The notes under the pieces are model-generated. The model made no database searches, was not told where the DNA came from, and was given only the letters and a program-made list of their open reading frames with translations. Positions 23,381-31,326 of a stretch of 64,000 nt of DNA are shown here, one piece after another. The stretch is from Leadbetterella byssophila DSM 17132. GTDB lineage: Bacteria > Bacteroidota > Bacteroidia > Cytophagales > Spirosomataceae. The number at the start of each line of letters is the position of its first letter. Positions within the stretch are counted from its first letter, which is position 1. A program made the position numbers and the translations under genes. The stretch spans positions 434,001 through 498,000 of the forward strand of contig NC_014655.1 of the NCBI RefSeq assembly GCF_000166395.1, read 5' to 3'.

Positions 23381-23661
23381 AAAAGGGAATCTTTAATTTG
23401 AATAGCTAACTCTTTTTCAGCAACTATCCTTTTTAGAGCTTCGTTTTCACGACGTAATTGTTTGAGTTCACGCTCGGCATCTGTCATTGCTCCTGCTTCC
23501 AAGCCACTTTTGCCTAACTTCTCAAATTTCTCTTTCCAATTATAAATACTCACAGTAGAAACCCCAAATTCTCGCGATGAATAACTTACGCCGTGCTGGA
23601 TAGAATGAAGTACAATCTTCTCTTTCTCCTCCAAACTCCATGTTTTTCGATGTTTTGACAT
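23353..23661 (-). CDS. IS3-family transposase orfA (copy B)
   Basis: The intact 102-residue orfA: MSKHRKTWSLEEKEKIV, the HTH SSREFGVSTVSIYNWK and the zipper-like ELKQLRRENEALKRI. It ends in the frameshift run. Together the two IS copies hold one good orfA and one good orfB, but in different places. Confidence 0.85.
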   Translation of the reverse strand: MSKHRKTWSLEEKEKIVLHSIQHGVSYSSREFGVSTVSIYNWKEKFEKLGKSGLEAGAMTDAERELKQLRRENEALKRIVAEKELAIQIKDSLLKKSQSLKK

Positions 23662-23859
23662 ACACAAATCTAATTAATTGTTAACTTAGTTTTGTGTCCA
23701 AGTTTTTATCGAGCTATTAGGGGTTTGTTAATTATTTAAGATTTGTTTCATTCTTAAAGAAAATAAAATTTTACCCCTTCCCATCATTTCAAGTTTTTTC
23801 AAAACCATTCCTCAAAATCGTTTTATAACAACTTACTTTGACAAAAAATTCGTGAATCT

Positions 23860-24822
23860 ATGTCAAAGCTATCAGATCAAACTCTTGAGCTCCTAAGTAA
23901 AGAATATCTGAATATTTCAGGATTAGCCATTGCGAAGGATGGAAAAATCGCATACGAGTATTTTGCTCGAGATTCCGAAAAGGATGCAAAAATTCACGTG
24001 GCATCTGTCACCAAAAGTGTATTTTCCATACTCGTTGGCATTGCCTTGGAAAAGCAATACATCAAAAGCATCCATGAAAAGATTATAAGCTACTTTCCTG
24101 ACCTGAAAATCAGCAGCAGAAATAAGACACTCTCTCAACTGGAAATAAAACATCTGCTGACGATGACTGCGTCGTATAAATTCCGGTCGGAGCCTTATAG
24201 CAAAGTTTTTTCCACACAAAACTGGGGATGGACCGCGCTGCAATTATTGGGGGGCATAAAGCCGATAGGCGAGTTTCACTATACAACGATCGGCATTCAG
24301 GTGCTTTCATCAATTCTGGAGCAAACGACCCAAATGAACATTAATGCTTTTGCCACGAAGTATTTATTTACCCCCCTGAGGATTATTCCTCCCGAAACGC
24401 TGCCGATAGATAGCAGAGAAACATATTTCAAGTTCATCAAAAACCACTATAGCAATGGTTGGGCTGCAGATCCGCAAGGAACCAACACATCCGGTTGGGG
24501 GCTCATGCTTTCTGTACATGATCTTTTGAAAATAGGTCAGTTATATCTCCAAAACGGACAATGGGAAGGCAAATCCATCGTGTCTTCTCAATGGGTAGAA
24601 GAAAGCACGACCACACACAGCTTCTGGGAAAACAAACCATACGGCTATCTATGGTGGATATTGGACGATGAGACCTTTGCCGCCATTGGCGACGGTGGCA
24701 ATATTATTTACGTCAACCGCTCGAAAAATTTAGTCATCGGCATTGTTTCTCACTTCGTGCCCAGATCTAAAGATCGAATTGATTTTATTGAAAACCACCT
24801 GATTCCTGTTTACAATCTGTAA
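23860..24822 (+). CDS. Serine hydrolase of the beta-lactamase family
   Basis: A 320-residue class C-like serine hydrolase without a signal peptide. The nucleophile motif is SVTK (Ser 49 to Lys 52), the second motif is at Tyr 141 (YTTIG, where YxN is usual) and the third is GDGGN (usually HxG). Proteins like this are often esterases or peptidases and not drug-resistance enzymes. The lack of a signal peptide fits a cytoplasmic role. It stands between copy B of the IS and a palindromic site. Confidence 0.8.
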   Translation: MSKLSDQTLELLSKEYLNISGLAIAKDGKIAYEYFARDSEKDAKIHVASVTKSVFSILVGIALEKQYIKSIHEKIISYFPDLKISSRNKTLSQLEIKHLLTMTASYKFRSEPYSKVFSTQNWGWTALQLLGGIKPIGEFHYTTIGIQVLSSILEQTTQMNINAFATKYLFTPLRIIPPETLPIDSRETYFKFIKNHYSNGWAADPQGTNTSGWGLMLSVHDLLKIGQLYLQNGQWEGKSIVSSQWVEESTTTHSFWENKPYGYLWWILDDETFAAIGDGGNIIYVNRSKNLVIGIVSHFVPRSKDRIDFIENHLIPVYNL

Positions 24823-24894
24823 TCCACTGTGGGTTTCTAACTTCTGCACCGTCCGAGAAAACTGTTTGATTTAGTAATTTTACGAAATGGCTCA

Positions 24895-24974
24895 CAGCTT
24901 TGGCTACGTTTCGGTCTGAATTGAACTTTCGCTCAATTCAAGCCCGCCCTTCGCCAAGCCCCGAACCGTTAGCC
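24895..24974. repeat. attC-like right half-site
   Basis: CCCGCCCTTCGCCAAGCCCC, then GAACCGTTAGCC. Upstream is a small hairpin GAATTGAAC TTTC GCTCAATTC. The right part, with GCCGCAAGCCAAGAACAAGC, matches 14310-14340. A left arm is not clear; 24823-24895 holds no gene. Confidence 0.55.
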
Positions 24975-25011
24975 GCAAGCCAAGAACAAGCATTCCGTAA
25001 AATCCCTTTTT

Positions 25012-25371
25012 ATGAAAATTACAATTCCAATAGACTGTGATAACGCACCGAAAAGAAGAATAATTAAAGATTTTATTGTATCAGTATATCAGAAAAAATG
25101 GCAAGAAGTTGGAGAAATACTTGATGAAAATTTCAGCTTAATAAGTTTTGGTGTAAATTCAATCGAAGTGTTTGATGTATTAAAAGAACATTTTTCTAGT
25201 ATACCAAAAATTGAAGAACTAGTTATAGACGAAATTTTGAGCCATGGAAAACTTGGAGCTTGTAATGGAAAAATAAAGCTGAAGGATCAAATTATAAATT
25301 TTGCATATTTCATAGAATTTAAGTCTGCTGGAAAAAATACAATTACTAAAATAACAGAATATAAAATCTGA
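25012..25371 (+). CDS. Small NTF2-like protein, copy 2
   Basis: A 119-residue paralogue of 14360-14719. Eight residues differ, among them IDC for VDC, VNSIEVFD for ENSIDLFD and SIPK for RISK. The frame is intact and most changes are conservative, so both copies may work. Flanking repeats are shared with copy 1 on both sides. I cannot name the function. Confidence 0.6.
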   Translation: MKITIPIDCDNAPKRRIIKDFIVSVYQKKWQEVGEILDENFSLISFGVNSIEVFDVLKEHFSSIPKIEELVIDEILSHGKLGACNGKIKLKDQIINFAYFIEFKSAGKNTITKITEYKI

Positions 25372-25389
25372 AAAAATCAACTTTGGCCT

Positions 25390-25634
25390 GCAGCTAACGT
25401 GGGTTTGGCGAAATGGCGGGTTATGGGAGAAAGTGAAAGTTTAGGTATTTTATTCCGCAAAAAGCCAATTACGAATAGAGTGTTTATATTCAGCGGTATT
25501 CGTCAGCACTGCGTGGTTATATTGGCTTTTTTCATAATTTTAATCAATGAATTGGCTTTTGCATACTGTGTCGCTAAATTGAAACTTTTCGCTTCAATTA
25601 CCGCCACTACACAAAGCCGCAAAACGTTAGCTGC
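25390..25634. repeat. Long attC-like site (245 bp)
   Basis: The ends are a perfect inverted pair, GCAGCTAACG and CGTTAGCTGC. Inside are GTTTGGCGAAATGGCGG on the left and CCGCCACTACACAAAGCC on the right, and AAAGTGAAAG with CTTTTCGCTTC. The long loop (TATTTTATTCCGCAAAAAGC and TGAATTGGCTTTTGCATA) is shared with 17976-18212. No gene fits inside. Confidence 0.75.
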
Positions 25635-25705
25635 AACCCAAATGAACAGACGATAGTGCAAAAATTAACGAACATACAGACGACAAAAAAGCCTACCCGC
25701 AAAAT

Positions 25706-25760
25706 GGCACATTTGGTTTTTTCCGACACACGAGCCAAAGCCCAAAAAACCAAATGAGCC
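25706..25760. repeat. Second-family inverted repeat before type IIG gene
   Basis: The arms GGCACATTTGGTTTTTT (25706-25722) and AAAAAACCAAATGAGCC (25744-25760) pair at 16 of 17. The loop has CGACACACGAGCCAAAGCC. GGCACATTTG is shared with the repeat at 12161. Confidence 0.75.
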
Positions 25761-25839
25761 GGTTTTTTGCCAATATTCTGAAACCATTCCAACTGAAAAA
25801 CTTATTTTAACCGACTGAAATAGAAAATATATTTTGTAG

Positions 25840-28800
25840 ATGATTTTAAAAGAATTGAAACCAAGAAAGGCACTAAACAAAGCCTTTTTAAAAGTAAAAC
25901 CGAACAGGACTGAAATTGAAGGTTTCAAGACCAATCTTATTACTTTACTCGACAGAACAAATGACACAGAAAGTGAAGAGTTTCATAAGAACTTGGTTTC
26001 CGACTTTCTAAAGAAAACCTATTACGACCCAAACCATTTCATAAATACCAAAGGTCGAAACGACCTTGTTATTCATAACGGACAAAATGCAAACTCGACA
26101 GTTGGAGTAATTCTCGAAGCGAAAAAACCGACAAACAAAGCCGAGATGATTACAACCCAAAAACTGAATGCAAAAGCATTTCAGGAATTGGTTTTGTATT
26201 ACTTACGTGAGAGAATTACACATAAAAATCTTGAAGTAAAACATTTGGTGGCGACCAACATTAACGAATGGTTCATTTTTGACGCTACCCTATTCGACAG
26301 ACTTTTTGCCCAAAACAAAAATCTTGTCAAACAATTCAACGATTTTGAAGGTGGTCGTTTGGCAGACACCAAAACAGATTTTTTCTACAAACAAATTGCC
26401 GAGCCGTTTATTGACACCATCACTTCTGAAATTGAATTTACATACTTCAACATTCAGGACTTTCAAAAACCGTTACGAAATACCGACAAAGCAGACGATA
26501 ATTCGCTGATTGCTTTATTCAAATTGCTTTCGCCAGAGCATCTTTTAAAACTTCCTTTCACCAACGACAGCAACAGCCTTGACAAACGCTTTTACAGCGA
26601 GTTGTTGCACATCATCGGCTTGACCGAAACCAAAGAAGGAAGTAAAAAGTTGATTCAACGAAACAAAGATGGCGAACGACACACAGGAACAATTCTTGAA
26701 GATGCCATCATTCAGCTTGACAGCTTAGATAAATTGAGCCGATTGGAAAAACCAAACCAATTCGGCAACACACAACAGGAACGACTTTTTAATGTTGCTC
26801 TTGAACTTTCCATCACTTGGATAAACCGCATTTTGTTTTTGAAGTTGTTGGAAGCACAACTCATCACCTATCACAAAGGCGACAAATCGTATTCGTTTCT
26901 CAATCTTGATAAAATAAAGAACTATGACGACCTGAACAGCTTGTTTTTTCAAGTGTTGGCACGCAAGTATGACGAGCGAAACGAAGATGTAAAAAAGGCA
27001 TTTGAAAAAGTCCCTTATCTCAATTCTTCGCTTTTCGAGCCGACAGACATTGAGCAGGTTACTTTGTTTATCAGCAATCTGAAAGACGATAAAACCATTC
27101 CGATTTTTTCGCAAACCGTACTGAAAGACCAGCAAGGCAAAAAACGGACAGGCAATATTTCCACGCTTCAATATTTGTTTGAGTTTTTAGATGCTTACGA
27201 CTTTGGAGCAGAAGGCGGAGAAGAAATTCAGGAAGATAACAAAACGCTTATCAATGCTTCGGTTCTCGGATTGATATTCGAGAAAATAAACGGCTACAAA
27301 GACGGTTCGTTTTTCACGCCCGGTTTCATCACCATGTATATGTGTCGCGAAACCATTCGCAAAGCGGTTGTACAGAAATTCAACGAAACCAAAAAATGGA
27401 ATTGCACAACACTTGAAGAACTATACGACAAAATTGAAGACCGAAAAGAAGCCAACCAAATTGTAAACAGCATCAAAATTTGCGACCCTGCCGTAGGTTC
27501 AGGTCACTTTTTAGTTTCGGCACTCAATGAAATAATTGCCGTTAAAAACGACTTGAAAATTCTGCAAGACCGAGACGGAAAACGCCTGAAAGAATATCAG
27601 GTGGAAGTGGTGAATGATGAATTAATTGTTACAGACGAAGAAGGCGAACTTTTTGAATACAACCCCGGTTCGACAGGCTCACCGACCAATAGAGAATCAC
27701 AGCGAGTACAAGAAACGCTTTTCCACGAAAAGCAAACCATTATTGAAAACTGCCTTTTCGGTGTGGACATTAATTCCAATTCGGTAAAAATTTGCCGTTT
27801 GCGTTTATGGATTGAGCTTTTGAAAAATGCTTATTACAAGAACGCCACAGAATTAGAAACGCTTCCGAATATTGACATCAACATCAAATGCGGTAACTCT
27901 TTGGTGAGCCGTTTTGCCATTGATGCCGACTTAGCCCATGGTTTAAACCGTGGGCTAAAAAGCAAATGGAATATTGATACCTATAAAATTGCGGTATCCA
28001 CATACCGTAACGCTGAAAGCAAGGAACAGAAAAGGGAAATGGAACGGCTGATTGCCGACATTAAATCGGATTTCAGAAGTGAAATAAGCAGAAACGACCC
28101 AAAAGTGAAAAAGCTTAACAAACTAGAGGGTGAACTGGTGAAACTCACTACACAGCAAAGCCTTTTTGAAATGAGCAAAAAGGAAAAAGCCGATTGGAAC
28201 AAGAAAGTACAGCAGATCAGCGCAGAAATCAAGAAGCTCGAAACCGAAATTGAAGAAATAAAAGCCAACAAGATTTTTGAAAACGCTTTTGAATGGCGTT
28301 TTGAATTTCCTGAAGTGCTGAATGATGAAGGCGATTTTGTGGGCTTTGATGTGGTGATTGGTAATCCGCCATATGGTGTTAAACCAAATGAAATAGGCAA
28401 AGAATACTTTAACTCTTTGTATTCTGCAACTGACGATATTTATACATTGTTCATTGAACTTGGGCTTAAAATTATCAGTGAAAATTCAAACATCAGTTTT
28501 ATAAACCCAATTACTTGGCTTACGGGTTCTAAGTATAAAAACACAAGAAATCTGTTTACTGGCAAAAACTCTTTGGTTAAGGCAATAAATCTTCCTTACG
28601 ATATTTTTGCTGATGCATATGTAGATACAGGAATTTACTTTTTCCAAAAAAAGACAATTGAGCAATCTTCTGTTTATGAATTTAATCCTAAGGATAAAAT
28701 ACAAATTCAAGATTTGCTGAACATAGAGTTCAAAGCTCTCGACAGAAAAGTTTGGACAGCAAAACCTGACTTAAAAATTAATCTAAATGAGTCTGACAAC

Positions 28801-29451
28801 TCTATTTTCTCCAAACTTGATTCAATTCAATCTAAACTCTCTGATTTTTCTGAAACAGCAAGGGGGATTTTAGCTGACAAGTCTAACTATAAAAGTGAAT
28901 TTGAGAATGGTTTGAAAAAGGTTTTTACTGGCAACTTAAATAGATATGTTATTGATGAAACTTTTAGTTTTATTCAGTATGACGATAGCTTAAAAGAGAA
29001 ACCAAAGAGCTATAGTTTTTTTACTGGTGAAAGAATCTTAGTCAGAAGGATAATTAGTCGTCAATTCAGAATGATGGCAACTTATACGAATGAAGAGTTT
29101 GTTTGTAAAAAGGACATTTACATCATCAAATTGAATGATGAAAACATAAGCTATAAATATGTATTGGCGTTGCTCAATTCAAAATTGCTTTCATTCTATA
29201 AAACTAAAAATTCAGGTTCGGCAAAAAAAGATGATTTTACACAAATTACTTTGGGCGATATAAGGCAGCTTCCAATTCCCAAAATTGAAACTTCCAAACA
29301 ACAGAAATTTATCAAATTAGTTGACGAGATTCTGACCGCAAAAGAAAAGAACAAAGACACTACAATAGCCGAGAATGAGCTAGACCAATTGGTTTATCAG
29401 CTTTACGAGTTGACGGAAGAAGAAATAAAAATTGTGGAGGGAAATGGATAA
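25840..29451 (+). CDS. Type IIG restriction enzyme-methyltransferase
   Basis: A 1203-residue fused restriction and modification enzyme. A PD-(D/E)xK nuclease is at the N-terminus: GRNDLVIHNG (about 73-82) and VILEAKKP (Glu 93, Lys 95). The methyltransferase has CDPAVGSGHFLVSALNEI (about 548) and IGNPPYG (about 840-846), so it modifies adenine-N6. A target-recognition region follows to the C-terminus (LNSKLLSFYKTKNSG). A palindrome lies inside the coding region at 27931-27958 (see there). It acts alone on DNA, with a RAYT and a TIR gene downstream. Confidence 0.85.
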   Translation: MILKELKPRKALNKAFLKVKPNRTEIEGFKTNLITLLDRTNDTESEEFHKNLVSDFLKKTYYDPNHFINTKGRNDLVIHNGQNANSTVGVILEAKKPTNKAEMITTQKLNAKAFQELVLYYLRERITHKNLEVKHLVATNINEWFIFDATLFDRLFAQNKNLVKQFNDFEGGRLADTKTDFFYKQIAEPFIDTITSEIEFTYFNIQDFQKPLRNTDKADDNSLIALFKLLSPEHLLKLPFTNDSNSLDKRFYSELLHIIGLTETKEGSKKLIQRNKDGERHTGTILEDAIIQLDSLDKLSRLEKPNQFGNTQQERLFNVALELSITWINRILFLKLLEAQLITYHKGDKSYSFLNLDKIKNYDDLNSLFFQVLARKYDERNEDVKKAFEKVPYLNSSLFEPTDIEQVTLFISNLKDDKTIPIFSQTVLKDQQGKKRTGNISTLQYLFEFLDAYDFGAEGGEEIQEDNKTLINASVLGLIFEKINGYKDGSFFTPGFITMYMCRETIRKAVVQKFNETKKWNCTTLEELYDKIEDRKEANQIVNSIKICDPAVGSGHFLVSALNEIIAVKNDLKILQDRDGKRLKEYQVEVVNDELIVTDEEGELFEYNPGSTGSPTNRESQRVQETLFHEKQTIIENCLFGVDINSNSVKICRLRLWIELLKNAYYKNATELETLPNIDINIKCGNSLVSRFAIDADLAHGLNRGLKSKWNIDTYKIAVSTYRNAESKEQKREMERLIADIKSDFRSEISRNDPKVKKLNKLEGELVKLTTQQSLFEMSKKEKADWNKKVQQISAEIKKLETEIEEIKANKIFENAFEWRFEFPEVLNDEGDFVGFDVVIGNPPYGVKPNEIGKEYFNSLYSATDDIYTLFIELGLKIISENSNISFINPITWLTGSKYKNTRNLFTGKNSLVKAINLPYDIFADAYVDTGIYFFQKKTIEQSSVYEFNPKDKIQIQDLLNIEFKALDRKVWTAKPDLKINLNESDNSIFSKLDSIQSKLSDFSETARGILADKSNYKSEFENGLKKVFTGNLNRYVIDETFSFIQYDDSLKEKPKSYSFFTGERILVRRIISRQFRMMATYTNEEFVCKKDIYIIKLNDENISYKYVLALLNSKLLSFYKTKNSGSAKKDDFTQITLGDIRQLPIPKIETSKQQKFIKLVDEILTAKEKNKDTTIAENELDQLVYQLYELTEEEIKIVEGNG
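27931..27958. repeat. REP-like palindrome inside the type IIG gene
   Basis: TTAGCCCATGGTTT pairs with AAACCGTGGGCTAA with one G-T type mismatch. It has the same plan (TAGCCC, GGTTTAAACC, GGGCTA) as the palindrome at 29480-29509 next to the RAYT gene. It is read in frame as LAHGLNRGLK (about residues 698-707) and keeps the gene open. Confidence 0.75.
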
Positions 29452-29479
29452 ATCCATTCAAATATCATTGTTAACGAAT

Positions 29480-29548
29480 CATAGCCCCCGGTTTAAACCG
29501 GGGGCTATGGAAATGCGAGAAACAACAGCAAAACCGTTTCAACGGTTT
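29480..29548. repeat. REP-like palindromes upstream of the RAYT gene
   Basis: A perfect 30-bp palindrome, CATAGCCCCCGGTTT with its complement (29480-29509), is followed by a hairpin AAACCGTT TC AACGGTTT (29531-29548). Such repeats are the substrates of RAYT transposases in Bacteroidetes. They fill the gap between the type IIG stop and the RAYT start. Confidence 0.85.
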
Positions 29549-29574
29549 AAAAAACAAGAATTAAAGAATTGAAT

Positions 29575-30009
29575 ATGCCACATTCATACAACAAAATATG
29601 GATACACGCCATTTGGGCAACGAAAGCAAGAATACCATTGGTACATCAAAACATTGAACAAAACGTTTATCAATTTATTTCAAATCAATTGCGGGAACAA
29701 GGTTGCCCGGTAAGAATCATCAATGGTATGCCCGACCACATTCATTGTTTGTTTTTATTAAATCCTCAAAAATCAATTGCGGAAGTTATCAAGCAAATTA
29801 AAGGCAGCAGCTCTCATTTTATCAACCAAAATAACTTAATACCAGAGAAATTTGCGTGGCAAACGGGATATGCCGCCTATTCGGTTTCTGAATCTGGAAT
29901 TGAGAAGGTTTTTCAATACATCAAGTGTCAAAAAATGCACCACCGCAAAAAGTCATTTCAGGAAGAGTACGATGCGTTTATTAAACTTTACGGATTAAAT
30001 GAGCATTGA
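29575..30009 (+). CDS. RAYT/IS200-like Y1 transposase
   Basis: A 144-residue REP-associated tyrosine transposase started at the ATG at 29575. The HUH motif is MPDHIHCLFLL and the catalytic Tyr lies in TGYAAYSVSES. YIKCQKMHHRKKSFQEEYDA is the usual C-terminus of the family. No IS200 ends are obvious; instead REP palindromes lie upstream. The stop overlaps the start of the TIR gene by 11 bases, so the RAYT may be tied to it in expression. Confidence 0.85.
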   Translation: MPHSYNKIWIHAIWATKARIPLVHQNIEQNVYQFISNQLREQGCPVRIINGMPDHIHCLFLLNPQKSIAEVIKQIKGSSSHFINQNNLIPEKFAWQTGYAAYSVSESGIEKVFQYIKCQKMHHRKKSFQEEYDAFIKLYGLNEH

Positions 30010-30847
30010 TTACATAACCAGACAAATCGCAAATGTTGACCGAGATATAAACTCGATAGAAAGGATTATTCATCCAATTGATGCGAACATTACTCGTAAG
30101 CAGAAAGAAGCTCATAGTTTACTTGACAAAATTGCCAGAGAAAAAGACCTTAAAAGAATGATTGGCTATCAAAAAGATTTAACCAAGAAGAATGAAGAAA
30201 TCAATAAACTTGAAAAGGATAAAAGTTCGAAATCAAAATCTTTAGCGGATAAGCAGAAAAAGAAACTTGAACTTCTAAGCAAACTCAATAAAGAAGAACA
30301 AAAGGAAAGAGACAAGACAAAGAAGGAACAGAAAGAAATGTTGACTTTGCAACAACAGATTACTAGGGAAATGGAAAAGCAGAAAATGCAATCCCTACAT
30401 TCCTTTGATGTTTTAAAGCCACAGCCAATTATCCAGACAACTTATGATGTTTTTGTTTCCCACGCATCAGAAGACAAAGACGACTTTGTAAGAGATTTTG
30501 TAAAGTGTTTACAGCAAAACGGACTTAAAGTTTGGTATGATGAATTTACATTGAGAGTTGGCGACAGTCTTAGACGTTCCATTGACAATGGACTTAGAAA
30601 TTCTCGCTACGGAATTGTAGTTCTATCAGAAGCATTTTTTAGCAAAGAATGGCCACAGAGAGAATTGGACGGACTTTTTGCAAGAGAAGTAAATGGAGAA
30701 AAAGTAATCCTTCCTATATGGCACAAAATCAGTAAAAACGAAGTAATGAAATTCAGTCCAATAATTGCCGATATGTTGGCATTGAACACATCAAGTTTTA
30801 CAATTGAAGAAATTGCTAAAGAAATATCTGACAGAGTATTAAATTAA
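29999..30847 (+). CDS. Coiled-coil TIR-domain protein
   Basis: A 282-residue protein with an N-terminal coiled-coil (about 5-135, heavily Lys/Glu/Gln) and a C-terminal TIR domain (about 147-275): YDVFVSHASEDKDDF, GLKVWYDE, LRVGDSLRRSIDNGL and WPQRELDGL, the last with the Glu needed for NAD hydrolysis. In bacteria such proteins deplete NAD on infection. It follows the type IIG and RAYT genes in one direction, inside the same pair of repeats, so it may be the fallback of the restriction system. That link is inference. Confidence 0.85.
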   Translation: MSIDYITRQIANVDRDINSIERIIHPIDANITRKQKEAHSLLDKIAREKDLKRMIGYQKDLTKKNEEINKLEKDKSSKSKSLADKQKKKLELLSKLNKEEQKERDKTKKEQKEMLTLQQQITREMEKQKMQSLHSFDVLKPQPIIQTTYDVFVSHASEDKDDFVRDFVKCLQQNGLKVWYDEFTLRVGDSLRRSIDNGLRNSRYGIVVLSEAFFSKEWPQRELDGLFAREVNGEKVILPIWHKISKNEVMKFSPIIADMLALNTSSFTIEEIAKEISDRVLN

Positions 30848-31110
30848 AAAAGAGACAGAAATGCCAACGCTTCACAGCCACACAATTACTCACTTTTTTG
30901 TTTATTTTTAATGGTGTTCGTGAATGCTTTGCATTTGCCAAGTCGCACAAGCCGGCACGCAAGCCAAATTTTTGCGCAAAGTGAGTGCAGAGCCAAACTT
31001 GTTTGAGCTATGCCGAGCGTAGCAAAAATCAGCAAAGCTAAACTTGGCGGCAGCGTGTGTCTGTCCTATCGCACAACCAACAGACAATCAGAACGTAAGA
31101 CAGAAGGGCA
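30848..31110. repeat. Second-family repeat region after the TIR gene
   Basis: The words GCCAACGC and ACAGCCAC (30863-30881) and an inverted pair ACTCACTTTTTTG (30888) with CGCAAAGTGAGT (30975-30986) occur here, with CGCACAAGCCGGCACGCAAG in the loop. The plan resembles 12151-12235. No gene is seen. Confidence 0.5.
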
Positions 31111-31243
31111 GCAGCTAACAGCGGTTTGGCGTAATGGCGGGTTAAGTGAGAAATTGAAAGTTTAGCTTCGCTGCTACTTCGTGGTCTCCTTTTTTTCGTC
31201 GCAACAGCCTTTTATAGGAAAGGATTAGTTTAGCCGCTAATCT
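31111..31243. repeat. attC-like left half-site plus right-edge sequence of island
   Basis: GCAGCTAACAGCGG, then TTTGGCGTAATGGCGGG and AAATTGAAAGTTTAG, then the edge GCTACTTCGTGG and TTAGCCGCTAATCT. The inner copy is 14738-14868. After 31243 the sequence is ordinary chromosome. The left half here would pair with the right half at 4764-4821. Confidence 0.75.
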
Positions 31244-31284
31244 TCATGGATCAATCCTAATCATCCCCCCTAAGCTTATAAAAC

Positions 31285-31317
31285 AACAAAACCAACTGAA
31301 AATCAGTTGGTTTTGTT
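31285..31317 (-). terminator. Terminator after tRNA-Ser
   Basis: A perfect 15-bp stem AACAAAACCAACTGA with its complement and a 3-base loop; a GTTTTAT tract follows on the minus strand. It starts 10 bases after the 3' end of the tRNA gene. Confidence 0.8.
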
Positions 31318-31326
31318 ATAATCAAG

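Larger units (their letters stand above)
22415..23722 (-). mobile_element. IS3-family insertion sequence, copy B
   Basis: A 1308-bp second copy of the element at 15276, in the opposite orientation and nearly identical. Differences seen are an extra T near the left end, one T fewer in the orfA start region, and an extra A in orfB. GGTT follows it on the right (23723-23726), and its left flank is a T-run. Its original partner for GGTT is the AACC after copy A. Confidence 0.85.

Noticed and set aside
27931..27958. Rho-independent terminator inside the type IIG gene
   Set aside because: There is no T-run and it lies in the middle of an open frame; a REP unit explains it better.
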